Assembly (NCBI GenBank): GCA_900542495.1
Contig: UQNW01000019.1
Coordinates: forward strand, 1-64,000
Origin: an uncultured Roseburia sp.
GTDB lineage: Bacteria > Bacillota > Clostridia > Lachnospirales > Lachnospiraceae
Reading direction: 5' to 3'
DNA length: 64,000 nucleotides
The stretch's first letter is position 1. Every line of letters starts with the position of its first letter. This document shows positions 51,098 to 60,390 of this stretch, piece by piece. Under the pieces are notes generated by a model, which was not told the DNA's origin, ran no database searches, and saw only the letters and a list, made by a program, of their open reading frames with translations. A program made the translations under genes and the position numbers.

Positions 51098-52603
51098 ATG
51101 GACAATTATAGCGGAAATAAAGAGTATAACATTTACAGGGATATTAAAAACCGGACGAATGGAGAAATCTATTTAGGAATCGTCGGTCCGGTGCGGACGG
51201 GAAAATCAACCTTCATCAAACGTTTTATGGAGCTGATGGTGCTTCCGTTTATGGAGGAAGAGGCGCAGAAAGTAAGAGCTATGGATGAACTTCCACAGGC
51301 GGCAGCCGGAAAAACCATTATGACAACTGAACCAAAATTTATCCCACAGCAGGCGGCAGAAATCAGCCTTTCTGATCTGAAAGCGGGAGAGGAGCCACTC
51401 AGACTGCAGGTGCGACTGATCGATTGTGTCGGTTTTCTGGCAGACGGTGCGGTGGGATATATGGAAGGAAACGGAAGTAGAATGGTAAAAACCCCGTGGT
51501 CGGATCAGGAAATCCCATTTGCGGAGGCTGCGTCTATCGGGACAGAAAAAGTTATCAAAGATCATGCAACAATCGGGATCGTTGTCACAACGGACGGCAC
51601 GATCGGAGAGCTGACAAGGGAAAATTACATAAGTGCAGAGGAAAAGACGATTCAGGAACTGAAAGCGATCGGAAAACCATTTGTGATCCTTCTAAATTCT
51701 GTAAGGCCATATGCGCAGGAAACGGTAAAGCTTGCCTCTCTCATGGAAGAAAAATATCAGACAACAGTTGTGCCGGTAAACTGTGAGCAGCTGCGCAGGG
51801 AAGATATTTTAAAAATCTTAGAATGTGTGCTGTATGAATTTCCGATTGAGCGGGTGGAATTTTTTATTCCAAAATGGACGGAGATGCTTGCAGCAGATCA
51901 TCCGGTCAAAAGCGAAATCATCACGCAGGCATCCGATATTTTAAGTCATATGGAGCGCACTAAGGATGTTTATCAGCAGTCATTAGAACCGGGGGAATGC
52001 ATCTCAAAAATTAAAATTGATGAGATGGATCTTTCCTGTGGCTGTGTGAAAATCCAGATGGAAGTGGCAGAACCATATTATTATGAAAATATGAGTGCAC
52101 TTGCAGGTGTTCCAATCTCTGGCGAATATGAACTCATCTCGCTGGTTCGTGAAATGGCAGCGAGAAAAGAATCTTATGATAAGGTGGCTGGTGCTTTTGA
52201 GGAAGTGCAGATGAAAGGCTATGGTGTCGTGAATCCGGATCTGAAAGATATTGAGTTATCGGAGCCGGAACTGATTCATCATGGGAATAAATTCGGAGTA
52301 AAAATCAAGGCAGTTTCCCCGTCCATTCATATGATCCGTGCCAATATCGAGACAGAGATCGCACCAATCGTCGGTAGTGAAGAACAGGCAAATGATCTGA
52401 TCCGATATATAAGAGAGGGACAGCAGAGTGAAAATGGTGTCTGGGAAACCAATATTTTTGGAAAATCCATTGGAGAATTAATGGAGGACGGAATCCGGAA
52501 TAAAATTGCCAAAATGGATGATGAATGTCAGCTCAAACTGCAGGATACGATGCAGAAAATCGTAAATGACAATAATGGTGGAATGGTTTGCATTATCCTG
52601 TGA
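51098..52603 (+). CDS. spoIVA: stage IV sporulation protein A, spore-coat morphogenetic ATPase
   Basis: Start set at ATG 51098, nine bases after GGAGGG, giving 501 residues. The N-terminal GTPase-like domain has Walker A GPVRTGKST (30-38) and the following DELPQAAAGKTIMTTEPKFIP element; it hydrolyses ATP and polymerises on the forespore. The middle domain and the extremely conserved C-terminal end (NDNNGGMVCIIL) anchor the coat through SpoVM. All family features and the length agree. It is expressed in the mother cell in known species; I cannot identify a sure sigma-E promoter. Confidence 0.97.
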   Translation: MDNYSGNKEYNIYRDIKNRTNGEIYLGIVGPVRTGKSTFIKRFMELMVLPFMEEEAQKVRAMDELPQAAAGKTIMTTEPKFIPQQAAEISLSDLKAGEEPLRLQVRLIDCVGFLADGAVGYMEGNGSRMVKTPWSDQEIPFAEAASIGTEKVIKDHATIGIVVTTDGTIGELTRENYISAEEKTIQELKAIGKPFVILLNSVRPYAQETVKLASLMEEKYQTTVVPVNCEQLRREDILKILECVLYEFPIERVEFFIPKWTEMLAADHPVKSEIITQASDILSHMERTKDVYQQSLEPGECISKIKIDEMDLSCGCVKIQMEVAEPYYYENMSALAGVPISGEYELISLVREMAARKESYDKVAGAFEEVQMKGYGVVNPDLKDIELSEPELIHHGNKFGVKIKAVSPSIHMIRANIETEIAPIVGSEEQANDLIRYIREGQQSENGVWETNIFGKSIGELMEDGIRNKIAKMDDECQLKLQDTMQKIVNDNNGGMVCIIL

Positions 52604-52661
52604 GATTTGATAAAATATAAAGATAAAACAGTGTCTGGATATTACAAAATTCAAAGAAAAA

Positions 52662-52720
52662 TAAATTGTGAAAAATCAACGAAAACGGGGTTTGAATGTT
52701 TTTGCTGATTTTTCACAATC
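52662..52720. repeat. intergenic repeat family copy D
   Basis: ATTGTGAAAAATCAACGAAA (from 52665) pairs with a 22-base stretch at 52698-52719, two mismatches, with an 11-base loop. The arm TTGAATGTTTTTG (from 52692) also matches the inner part of copy A near 28253. It lies between spoIVA and the amidohydrolase gene. Confidence 0.7.
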
Positions 52721-52776
52721 AGAGAACAGGTAAATAAGAGTTTTACTATAAACAGTATCATAAGTGAGGTAGTGTG

Positions 52777-54075
52777 ATGAATATTCGTTTTTATCATGCA
52801 AAGATACTATTGACAAAAAAAGACCACACCTTTGAAGTGACAGAGGGAGAACTCTGGGTAAGAGGAGATGCGATCTGCTATATCGGGGATGGATCGGATG
52901 TCGCATCGGTCTGTGGGGAAGATGATGTGATTCTCTGGGAGCGTGAGATTGATGTAAAAGGAAATCTATTGATTCCGGGATTTAAAAATGCACATACACA
53001 CACGCCAATGACATTTCTGCGTTCTTTTGCGGATGATCTTCCTTTGCAGGAATGGCTGCAGCAAAAAGTATTTCCAAACGAAGAAAAACTGAAAGGCGAA
53101 GATACTTACTATCTTGCAATCCTTGGGATCATGGAATACCTGACAAGCGGCATTACATCGAATTTTGATATGTATATTATGCAGAAGTATCATATCAAAG
53201 CTTATGTGGATACCGGTTTTCGAACGGTCTTTACAAGTGGACTGAATAATTTTACAGACAGTCTGGAAGTACTCGAAGAAAATTATCTGAAGATCAATGC
53301 AATGAGTGACCTGACTTCCTATGTACCGGGCTTTCATGCAGAGTACACCACGTCAAAAATGTTGTTAGAAGGTGTTGCAAAGATTGCGGACAAGTATCAT
53401 GCACCGGTATGGACGCACAATTCGGAGACGGAACGTGAAGTGGCAGAGTGTAAAGAGCGCTGGGGAATGACACCCATGCAGTTTACAGAAAGCCTTGGAC
53501 TTTATGAACATGGCGGCGGTGGCTATCACTGTGTATGGTTAGATGAAAAAGATATTGAGATTTTGAAAAAACATCACATGTCGGTTGTGACAAATCCAGC
53601 ATCAAATATGAAGCTTGCGTCCGGTATCTGTCCGACGGAAAGGCTTTTAAAAGAAGGTATCAATCTGGCAATCGGCACAGACGGTCCGGCAAGCAACAAT
53701 TGTCTGGATATGTTCCGGGAGATGTTTCTTGTCACAGGGCTTGCAAAGCTAAGGGAAAAGGATGCTTCCTGTGTGCCGGCAGAAGAAGTGCTTTATATGG
53801 CAACTGCCGGAGGGGCTTATGCCATGGGACTGCCTGAGTGTGACAGCCTTGCGGTTGGAAAAAAGGCGGATCTTGTCATGATCGATTTAAAACAGCCGAA
53901 TATGCAGCCGGAGAATCATCTGGTGAAAAATCTGGTATACAGTGGCAGTAAGCAGAACGTGAAGCTGACCATGGTAAATGGAAAGGTACTTTACGAGGAC
54001 GGAACTTTTCATATTGGGTTTGATCCGGCAGAGATTTATACAAAGGCAAATGAGATAATTGGAAGGATGAAGTAA
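52777..54075 (+). CDS. amidohydrolase of the MTA/SAH deaminase group
   Basis: Start at ATG 52777 (GAGGT eight bases upstream), 432 residues. NAHTHTPMTFLR carries the first metal histidines. PVWTHNSETEREVAECKERWG, the later HxxxV region (MSVVTNPASNMKLASG) and IGTDGPASNNCLDMF with the metal aspartate complete the active site. Best match is S-adenosylhomocysteine/methylthioadenosine deaminase; related guanine or chlorohydrolase-type deaminases remain possible. It overlaps the next gene at TAATG. Confidence 0.9.
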   Translation: MNIRFYHAKILLTKKDHTFEVTEGELWVRGDAICYIGDGSDVASVCGEDDVILWEREIDVKGNLLIPGFKNAHTHTPMTFLRSFADDLPLQEWLQQKVFPNEEKLKGEDTYYLAILGIMEYLTSGITSNFDMYIMQKYHIKAYVDTGFRTVFTSGLNNFTDSLEVLEENYLKINAMSDLTSYVPGFHAEYTTSKMLLEGVAKIADKYHAPVWTHNSETEREVAECKERWGMTPMQFTESLGLYEHGGGGYHCVWLDEKDIEILKKHHMSVVTNPASNMKLASGICPTERLLKEGINLAIGTDGPASNNCLDMFREMFLVTGLAKLREKDASCVPAEEVLYMATAGGAYAMGLPECDSLAVGKKADLVMIDLKQPNMQPENHLVKNLVYSGSKQNVKLTMVNGKVLYEDGTFHIGFDPAEIYTKANEIIGRMK

Positions 54076-54830
54076 TGCAGGTAATTTTTATACATCATAG
54101 CTGCTTTTTGGTGGAAGTAGATGAAAAAGTATTGATTTTTGACTGGTTTGCAGGAGACCGTGTCAATGGTTTTACATTCCACGGACAGATCCCGGAATAT
54201 GAGCCGGATACGCCGATTTATGTGTTTGCAAGCCATAAGCACAGAGACCACTTTGATATGGACGTGCTCCACTGGGCGGAGCGTTACAGTAACATACATT
54301 ATATTTTTTCAAAGGACTGTAAAATGACACCGCATTTTCTGGAAAAACATGGATTTGATCTCTCCATTCAGGATCGGATCACATATGTGAGTGCGTGTGA
54401 AAAATATGAGGTGGATGATCTTGAGATTGAGACACTTCGTTCTACGGATGCAGGAGTTGCTTTTTATGTGAAGACAAACGGAGCAAGCTTTTATCATGCG
54501 GGAGACCTCAACAACTGGAGGTGGGACGGAGCCGGAGAATTAGTCAACGGAATCATGGATGTCAATTACAAGAATCAGGTGAAAAAGCTGGCGAAGAAAG
54601 ACATCAATCTGGCATTTGTACCATTTGATCCAAAACTGGGTGAGTATCAGTCACTCGGAATGGAATATATTCTGGAACACACAAATGCGGAATATGTGTT
54701 CCCGATGCATATGTGGCAGGATTATTCCGGGATACAGCCTTTTATCAGGAGACTGAGCAATCAGGCGATGGCGGACCGGATCGTGCCAATCACACATGAA
54801 AATCAGGTATTTGAAATTCTGGAAGAATAG
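54075..54830 (+). CDS. metallo-beta-lactamase-fold hydrolase
   Basis: 251 residues. IHHSCFLVEVDEKVLIFDWF opens the domain, and SHKHRDHFD replaces the classical HxHxDH, keeping most of the metal ligands. YHAGDLNNWRWDG, the DVNYKNQVKKL segment and FPMHMWQDYSG follow. This is a UlaG-like group of hydrolases with unknown substrates in Clostridia. It is coupled to the amidohydrolase by a one-base overlap (its ATG uses the last base of TAA), so the two may act in one pathway. Confidence 0.85.
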   Translation: MQVIFIHHSCFLVEVDEKVLIFDWFAGDRVNGFTFHGQIPEYEPDTPIYVFASHKHRDHFDMDVLHWAERYSNIHYIFSKDCKMTPHFLEKHGFDLSIQDRITYVSACEKYEVDDLEIETLRSTDAGVAFYVKTNGASFYHAGDLNNWRWDGAGELVNGIMDVNYKNQVKKLAKKDINLAFVPFDPKLGEYQSLGMEYILEHTNAEYVFPMHMWQDYSGIQPFIRRLSNQAMADRIVPITHENQVFEILEE

Positions 54831-54893
54831 ATGCGGCTTTTAGAAAAAGACACGGATTTTCAAAGAAAGAGCAAAGAAAAGACGTTGGATACC

Positions 54894-54923
54894 TTGACGA
54901 TAAAGAACGAAGTGAGCTATAAT
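54894..54923 (+). promoter_or_regulatory. promoter for the small membrane peptide and alaS
   Basis: TTGACG (54894-54899) and a perfect TATAAT (54918-54923) with 18 bases between them, 73 bases before the peptide ATG. A palindrome GAGCCGGCTTAC lies at about 54935. Confidence 0.65.
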
Positions 54924-54996
54924 ATTTAAATTGTGAGCCGGCTTACATTTTTGCAGTGCATAAGTGTCAGCCATAGCAGAAAGGCAGGTAGAAGAA

Positions 54997-55161
54997 ATGG
55001 CATTTTTAGGATCATTTTTACAGTATGCGATCATTATGGTGATTTTGGCAGCAATTGCGCTGGCGGGATTTTTTGCTGGTAAGAAATTACGGGCAAACAA
55101 AGACGCGAAGGCAGCAGCAGAAGCTGAGGCAGCAGTGACGGCAGAACAGGATAATAAATAA
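54997..55161 (+). CDS. small single-helix membrane protein
   Basis: 54 residues from ATG 54997 with AGGTAGAAG upstream. One membrane helix covers residues 5-27 (LGSFLQYAIIMVILAAIALAG region), then a basic segment (GKKLRANKDAK) and an alanine/glutamate-rich tail. Small proteins of this pattern occur before alaS in related genomes as unannotated genes. I assign no function. It shares the promoter at 54.9 kb, with alaS 83 bases on. Confidence 0.7.
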   Translation: MAFLGSFLQYAIIMVILAAIALAGFFAGKKLRANKDAKAAAEAEAAVTAEQDNK

Positions 55162-55244
55162 AACGCCACAGGCGGATATTTTATTTAAAAATAAAGGTAT
55201 GGAAACAGGATATTCCGTACAAAAGATTTTGGAGGAACTTAGTC

Positions 55245-57905
55245 GTGAAGAAATTTTACGGTGAAAACGAATTACGTAGAATGTACCTGAACTTTTTTGA
55301 GAGCAAGGGACATCTTAAAATGAACAGCTTTTCTCTGGTACCACACAATGATAACAGTTTATTACTGATCAATGCAGGTATGGCACCTTTGAAACCATAT
55401 TTTACAGGGGCAGAGATTCCGCCTCGCAGAAGAGTGACAACTTGTCAGAAATGTATCCGTACCGGTGATATTGAGAACGTTGGTAAGACAGCAAGACATC
55501 TTACATTCTTTGAGATGCTTGGTAACTTCTCTTTCGGAGATTATTTTAAGCATGAAGCGATCGCATGGTCCTGGGAGTTTCTGACAAAGGTTCTCGGATT
55601 AGAGGAGGACAGACTGTATCCATCCATTTACGGTGAGGATGATGAAGCATTCAATATCTGGACAAAAGAAGTCGGAGTTCCGGCAGAGAGAATCACAAGA
55701 TTTTACCGTGATCCTGAGACGGGAGAATGTGATAACTTCTGGGAGCATGGTGCCGGCCCTTGTGGTCCATGTTCAGAGATTTATTATGACCGTGGAGAAA
55801 AATACGGCTGCGGTAAACCGGACTGTAAAGTGGGATGTGACTGTGACCGTTTTATGGAAGTATGGAATAACGTATTTACCCAGTTTGAGGGAGACGGAAA
55901 AGGCGGTTATACCGAACTTTCCCAGAAGAATATCGATACTGGTATGGGATTAGAGAGACTCGCAGTTGTCATGCAGGATGTAGATTCCGTATTTGATATT
56001 GATACTATGAAAGCAATCCGTGACAGAGTATGTGAACTGTCCGGTAAAAAATATGAAGTGGATGCTTTAGATGATGTATCTATCCGTCTGATCACAGATC
56101 ATATCCGTTCTTCAACATTTATGATCTCTGATGGTATCATGCCTTCCAACGAAGGACGCGGTTATGTACTCCGCCGTATCATCCGTCGTGCAGCACGTCA
56201 TGGAAGAATGCTTGGAATCGATGGAATTTTCATGGCAGAGCTTGCAAAAACGGTTATTAACGAGAGTAAAGACGGTTATCCAGAGTTAGAGGAGAAGAAA
56301 GATTTCATCTTAAAGGTACTCGCACAGGAAGAAGAGAAGTTTGCAAAGACGATCGATCAGGGACTTGCAATCTTAGAAGATATGGAAAAAGAGATGATCG
56401 CATCCGGTTCTAAAGTGTTATCCGGTGACAATGCGTTCAAGCTTTATGATACTTATGGATTCCCGATGGATCTGACTTCTGAGATCTTAGAGGAAAAAGG
56501 CTTCGCAATTGATGAAGACGGCTTCAAAAAGGCTATGGAAGTGCAGAGGACAACAGCAAGAAAGAATCGTAAGACTACAAACTATATGGGAGCAGATGCG
56601 ACTGTTTATGATGAGATCGATCCTTCCGTCACAACAGAGTTTGTCGGATATGATAAATTAGAGACAGCGTCTACTGTTACTGTACTTACTTCTGAGACAG
56701 AGATCGTGGAAGCATTATCCGATGGTGAGATCGGAACAATCATCGTGGAGGAGACACCATTCTATGCTACCATGGGTGGACAGCAGGGAGACAAAGGTGT
56801 GATCTACACTGCTGACGGTACTTTCAAAGTGGAAGATACCATTAAGTTATTAGGTGGAAAAGTCGGACATGTCGGTAAGATGACAAGTGGAATGATCAAG
56901 TCCGGTGATAAAGTTACCTTATCTGTTGACGCTGATCTTCGTGGCAGGATATGTAAGAATCATTCTGCAACACACTTATTACAGAAAGCACTCCGTGAAG
57001 TATTAGGCACTCACGTTGAGCAGGCAGGATCTTATCAGGATGCTGAGAGAACACGTTTTGACTTCAGCCATTTCCAGGCAATGACAGCAGAGGAGATTGC
57101 AAAAGTTGAGAAAATCGTCAATGACGAGATTGCAGCAGACTTAGAAGTCCGCACCGATATCATGACGGTAGAGGAAGCCAAAAAGACAGGTGCCATGGCA
57201 TTATTCGGTGAGAAATATGGTGAGAAAGTACGTGTCGTATCCATGGGAGAATTCTCCAAGGAGTTCTGTGGTGGTACACATGTAAAACATACAGGCGAGA
57301 TCACTGCATTCAAGATCATTTCTGAGAGCGGTGTCGCTGCCGGTGTACGTCGTATCGAAGCTTTAACAGGCGATAATGTATTTGCTTATTACAAGAATAT
57401 CGAAGCTGAGTTAGAAAAAGCAGCAAAAGCTGCAAAAGCAACTCCGGCTGCTTTAGTTGAGAAGATCGAGCATATGATGGCTGAGATCAAAGCGTTAAAT
57501 GCTGAAAATGAATCGTTAAAGAGCAAGGCTGCCAAAGAGGCACTTGGCGATGTTATGGATCAGGTAGTAGAAGTGAAGGGTGTTAAACTTCTTGCCACAA
57601 GTGTTGCAGGCGTTGACATGAATGGTTTGCGTGATCTTGGCGACCAGCTCAAAGGAAAACTCGGAGAGGGCGTTGTAGTGCTTGCTTCCGAGGCAGACGG
57701 CAAAGTAAATCTTGTCGCTATGGCTACAGAGGAGGCAATGAAGAAAGGCGCTCATGCAGGAAACCTCATCAAAGCGATCGCAGGAAAAGTTGGCGGTGGC
57801 GGCGGTGGACGTCCAAATATGGCACAGGCTGGTGGTAAGAATCCGGCTGGAATCCCGGATGCGGTAGCCGAGGCAAAGGCAGCGCTGGAAACTCAGATTA
57901 AATAA
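55245..57905 (+). CDS. alaS: alanyl-tRNA synthetase
   Basis: 886 residues, GTG start (GGAGG upstream). It charges tRNA-Ala. The class II catalytic core is at the N-terminus (RTGDIENVGKTARHLTFFEMLGNFSFGDYFK, motif-2-like), the editing domain has HSATHLL (HxxxH) and FCGGTHV, and a DHHA1 domain ends GGGGGGRPNMAQAGG. All domains are complete. A Cys-rich insertion near 185 (CGKPDCKVGCDCDR) is a metal-binding knuckle seen in this group. No T-box precedes it. Confidence 0.97.
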   Translation: MKKFYGENELRRMYLNFFESKGHLKMNSFSLVPHNDNSLLLINAGMAPLKPYFTGAEIPPRRRVTTCQKCIRTGDIENVGKTARHLTFFEMLGNFSFGDYFKHEAIAWSWEFLTKVLGLEEDRLYPSIYGEDDEAFNIWTKEVGVPAERITRFYRDPETGECDNFWEHGAGPCGPCSEIYYDRGEKYGCGKPDCKVGCDCDRFMEVWNNVFTQFEGDGKGGYTELSQKNIDTGMGLERLAVVMQDVDSVFDIDTMKAIRDRVCELSGKKYEVDALDDVSIRLITDHIRSSTFMISDGIMPSNEGRGYVLRRIIRRAARHGRMLGIDGIFMAELAKTVINESKDGYPELEEKKDFILKVLAQEEEKFAKTIDQGLAILEDMEKEMIASGSKVLSGDNAFKLYDTYGFPMDLTSEILEEKGFAIDEDGFKKAMEVQRTTARKNRKTTNYMGADATVYDEIDPSVTTEFVGYDKLETASTVTVLTSETEIVEALSDGEIGTIIVEETPFYATMGGQQGDKGVIYTADGTFKVEDTIKLLGGKVGHVGKMTSGMIKSGDKVTLSVDADLRGRICKNHSATHLLQKALREVLGTHVEQAGSYQDAERTRFDFSHFQAMTAEEIAKVEKIVNDEIAADLEVRTDIMTVEEAKKTGAMALFGEKYGEKVRVVSMGEFSKEFCGGTHVKHTGEITAFKIISESGVAAGVRRIEALTGDNVFAYYKNIEAELEKAAKAAKATPAALVEKIEHMMAEIKALNAENESLKSKAAKEALGDVMDQVVEVKGVKLLATSVAGVDMNGLRDLGDQLKGKLGEGVVVLASEADGKVNLVAMATEEAMKKGAHAGNLIKAIAGKVGGGGGGRPNMAQAGGKNPAGIPDAVAEAKAALETQIK

Positions 57906-57960
57906 TAATTTGATGAAAAAAATAGAATTGTCTGAATTTTTCTAAATATAAGAAAAACTA

Positions 57961-57988
57961 TTGACGTGTACATTTTTTATGCTATAAT
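57961..57988 (+). promoter_or_regulatory. strong promoter of rpsU
   Basis: TTGACG (57961-57966) and TATAAT (57983-57988) are 16 bases apart, near consensus, as expected for a ribosomal protein gene 79 bases downstream. Confidence 0.75.
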
Positions 57989-58066
57989 AACCTATAGTGC
58001 AATGAAATTTACCCAAACAGTTGAATATGCACAATACGCAACTGGAGGGAGGTTAGGTGTGAGATA

Positions 58067-58243
58067 ATGTCTAGTGTAATAGTAAAAGAGAACGAGACTT
58101 TAGATAGCGCTTTACGTAGATTTAAGAGAAACTGTGCTAAAGCAGGTATCCAGCAGGAGATTCGTAAAAGAGAACATTACGAGAAACCAAGCGTAAGACG
58201 TAAGAAAAAATCTGAAGCAGCAAGAAAAAGAAAATACAATTAA
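58067..58243 (+). CDS. rpsU: ribosomal protein S21
   Basis: 58 residues: MSSVIVKENETLDSALRRFKR then an arginine/lysine-rich helix ending SEAARKRKYN, typical of bS21. It helps base-pairing of mRNA to 16S rRNA at initiation. GGAGGGAGG lies 17 to 25 bases before the ATG, which is a long distance. A closer AGGTGTGAG is also available. Between alaS and the structured RNA it stands as its own unit. Confidence 0.97.
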   Translation: MSSVIVKENETLDSALRRFKRNCAKAGIQQEIRKREHYEKPSVRRKKKSEAARKRKYN

Positions 58244-58253
58244 TGTATGTAAA

Positions 58254-58287
58254 AGGAGCTATCGTGTATGCGGTAGCTTCTTTTTTT
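58254..58287 (+). terminator. rpsU terminator
   Basis: AGGAGCTA (58254-58261) pairs with TAGCTTCT (with mismatches in the interior) and is followed by seven T. The stem is GGAGCTATCG paired with GCGGTAGCTTC. Confidence 0.65.
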
Positions 58288-58391
58288 GGAAATTTAAAGC
58301 CAGTTTGCCAGAATCGTTTTTTTTGTTGGATCGTTTTACTTAAAGTTTACAATTAGAAAACAAAAAAAATACAATTAATATCATAAATATC

Positions 58392-58420
58392 TTGACACTG
58401 AAATATGTGTATGATAGACT
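58392..58420 (+). promoter_or_regulatory. promoter of the structured RNA
   Basis: TTGACA (58392-58397) and TAGACT (58415-58420), 17 bases apart. No protein start follows for more than 450 bases, pointing to a noncoding transcript. Confidence 0.6.
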
Positions 58421-58426
58421 TTTTTT

Positions 58427-58750
58427 CGTGTGAAAAATAAAAATCGTTTTTTCATGCAAATGTATGACCACTCAGATTACTGAGGCAGCCTAACGGACAG
58501 GCGGGTCGGTTGCCGGTGTGGTGAGGAGACCACGTTATTGATTGAGTTAGAAGCTCAAATTTTATAAGTTGATTACTTTATAATCAGTGCGTATGCACAT
58601 CATCTTGTGAAACGGTCAATAAGAGTGACATATATTTGCAAAGGATTCTTTGAAAAACGATATTTGGGATCACATCAAGAGTAAAAAGGATTCCAATATG
58701 GAGAACGAAGGTCAACAGAGATGATTGCGCAGGCAGTTGTCTCTTTTTTT
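58427..58750 (+). ncRNA. candidate structured noncoding RNA (about 320 nt), class undetermined
   Basis: A promoter precedes and a 12-pair terminator (58717-58728 with 58733-58744, then seven T) ends it. Local stems: CTCAG/CTGAG (58471-58484), GCAGCC/GGTTGC (58485-58513), GTGGT/ACCAC (58518-58533), TTGAG/CTCAA (58542-58558), TGATTA/TAATCA (58570-58586). TGACC (58465-58469) and GGTCA (58710-58714) could close the whole. The 58484-58533 part is much richer in G+C than the surroundings and no reading frame is present. It could be a large Bacillota RNA such as raiA, or a cis leader of speA; I cannot decide from sequence alone. It lacks 6S, tmRNA, RNase P or SRP signatures. Confidence 0.55.
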
Positions 58751-58783
58751 ATTACATAGGAAATTACTTCCTATGTAATAAAA
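58750..58783. terminator. second palindrome after the structured RNA
   Basis: ATTACATAGGAA and TTCCTATGTAAT form a 12-pair stem, T-rich to the left and A-rich to the right. It directly follows the terminator of the RNA and would act best on the minus strand. From 58784 to 58882 only AT-rich sequence with no clear promoter for speA is seen. Confidence 0.5.
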
Positions 58784-58882
58784 ACGCTCCGCGAGGATGC
58801 AACGTGATCGAAAACATCATTTCTATTACATAAAATGTGAAAATGATTATCTTAAAAATTATAAATTGCAATGGAGAAAGTT

Positions 58883-60331
58883 ATGAACAGAGAAGATCAG
58901 AAAAGAGCTCCTATTTATGAAGCACTGGAAAAATTCAGGAAGCAGCGTGTCGTACCATTTGATGTGCCGGGGCATAAGCGGGGGCGTGGCAATCCTGAAT
59001 TAGTGGAATTATTAGGGGAAAAATGTGTGGGGATCGATGTGAATTCCATGAAACCACTCGATAATCTCTGCCACCCGATTTCTGTTATACGGGATGCAGA
59101 GGAACTTGCAGCGGATGCGTTTCATGCAGAACATGCATTTTTAATGGTTGGAGGAACGACTTCGGCTGTGCAGAGCATGATTTTATCGGTCTGTAAAAGA
59201 GGAGATAAAATCATTCTGCCGCGAAACGTACATAAAAGTGCGATCAACGCACTGGTGCTTTGCGGTGCAATCCCGGTTTATGTGAATCCGGAAGTGAATC
59301 CAAAGCTTGGAATCTCGCTTGGCATGGAGGTGCCGTGTGTGGAGCAGGCAATTAAGGAAAATCCGGACGCAGTTGCAGTGCTTGTGAACAATCCGACTTA
59401 TTATGGTATCTGTTCGGATATCCGTTCAATCGTAAAGCTTGCACATGCGCATGGTATGAAAGTGCTCGCAGACGAGGCTCATGGAACACATTTATATTTT
59501 GGGAAAAATCTTCCGGTTTCAGGCATGGAAGCCGGTGCTGATTTAGCGGCAATTTCCATGCATAAGTCCGGTGGAAGCCTGACGCAGAGCTCAATCTTGC
59601 TTGTGAATAAAGGGGTAAATGCAGATTATGTCAGACAGATCATCAATCTCACACAGACTACAAGCGCATCGTATCTTCTTCTGTCAAGCCTTGATATTTC
59701 AAGAAGAAACCTTGCGTTAAGAGGTGAGGAGTCTTTTGCCAAAGTGTCCGAGATGGCAGAGTATGCAAGAAATGAGATCAACAATATCGGTGGCTATTAT
59801 GCGTATGGAAAAGATCTGATCAATGGCACAAGCATTTATGATTATGATGTGACAAAGCTTTCTATCTACACGCTTGGCATTGGGCTTGCAGGAATTGAAG
59901 TGTATGACCTTCTTAGGGATGAATATGATATCCAGATCGAATTTGGAGATATCTGCAACATTCTTGCTTATATTTCCATTGGAGACCGGACACAGGATAT
60001 TGAGCGTCTGGTGGGAGCGTTAGCGGATATCGCAAGACTGTACAAAAAGGACCGGGCAGGACTTTTATCCGGTGAATATATAGCACCGAAAGTCATCCGT
60101 TCACCACAGGAAGCTTTCTATGCGGAAAAGAAATCCCTTCCGATCCGTGAGACCTGCGGCTGTATTTCCGGTGAATTTGTTATGTGCTATCCGCCGGGAA
60201 TCCCAATTCTGGCACCGGGTGAGATGATCACAGATGAAATCATCGAATATATCATTTATGCGAAGGAAAAAGGCTGCTCCATGCAGGGAACGGAAGATCC
60301 GGAAGTGGAACATCTGATGGTGCTGGTGTAA
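58883..60331 (+). CDS. speA: arginine (Orn/Lys/Arg) decarboxylase
   Basis: Start at ATG 58883 (GGAG upstream), 482 residues, the Bacillus SpeA/YaaO length rather than the 700-residue wing-domain type. PFDVPGHKRG opens the family; PLP Lys228 lies in SMHKSGGSLTQSS; LVNNPTYYG and LADEAHGTHL are conserved. Arginine specificity is favoured because an agmatine deiminase gene follows in the same operon; lysine or ornithine cannot be excluded. First step of the polyamine route here. Confidence 0.92.
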   Translation: MNREDQKRAPIYEALEKFRKQRVVPFDVPGHKRGRGNPELVELLGEKCVGIDVNSMKPLDNLCHPISVIRDAEELAADAFHAEHAFLMVGGTTSAVQSMILSVCKRGDKIILPRNVHKSAINALVLCGAIPVYVNPEVNPKLGISLGMEVPCVEQAIKENPDAVAVLVNNPTYYGICSDIRSIVKLAHAHGMKVLADEAHGTHLYFGKNLPVSGMEAGADLAAISMHKSGGSLTQSSILLVNKGVNADYVRQIINLTQTTSASYLLLSSLDISRRNLALRGEESFAKVSEMAEYARNEINNIGGYYAYGKDLINGTSIYDYDVTKLSIYTLGIGLAGIEVYDLLRDEYDIQIEFGDICNILAYISIGDRTQDIERLVGALADIARLYKKDRAGLLSGEYIAPKVIRSPQEAFYAEKKSLPIRETCGCISGEFVMCYPPGIPILAPGEMITDEIIEYIIYAKEKGCSMQGTEDPEVEHLMVLV

Positions 60332-60390
60332 GAGATGAGTGATCCCGGAGAAAACGGTGGAAAACGGGACAGGGAAGGAGAAGCAGAAAA

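Noticed and set aside
58427..58882. Lysine, guanidine or other known riboswitch upstream of the decarboxylase gene
   Set aside because: None of the conserved core sequences I know for these classes can be found; an unassigned structured RNA is the safer call.
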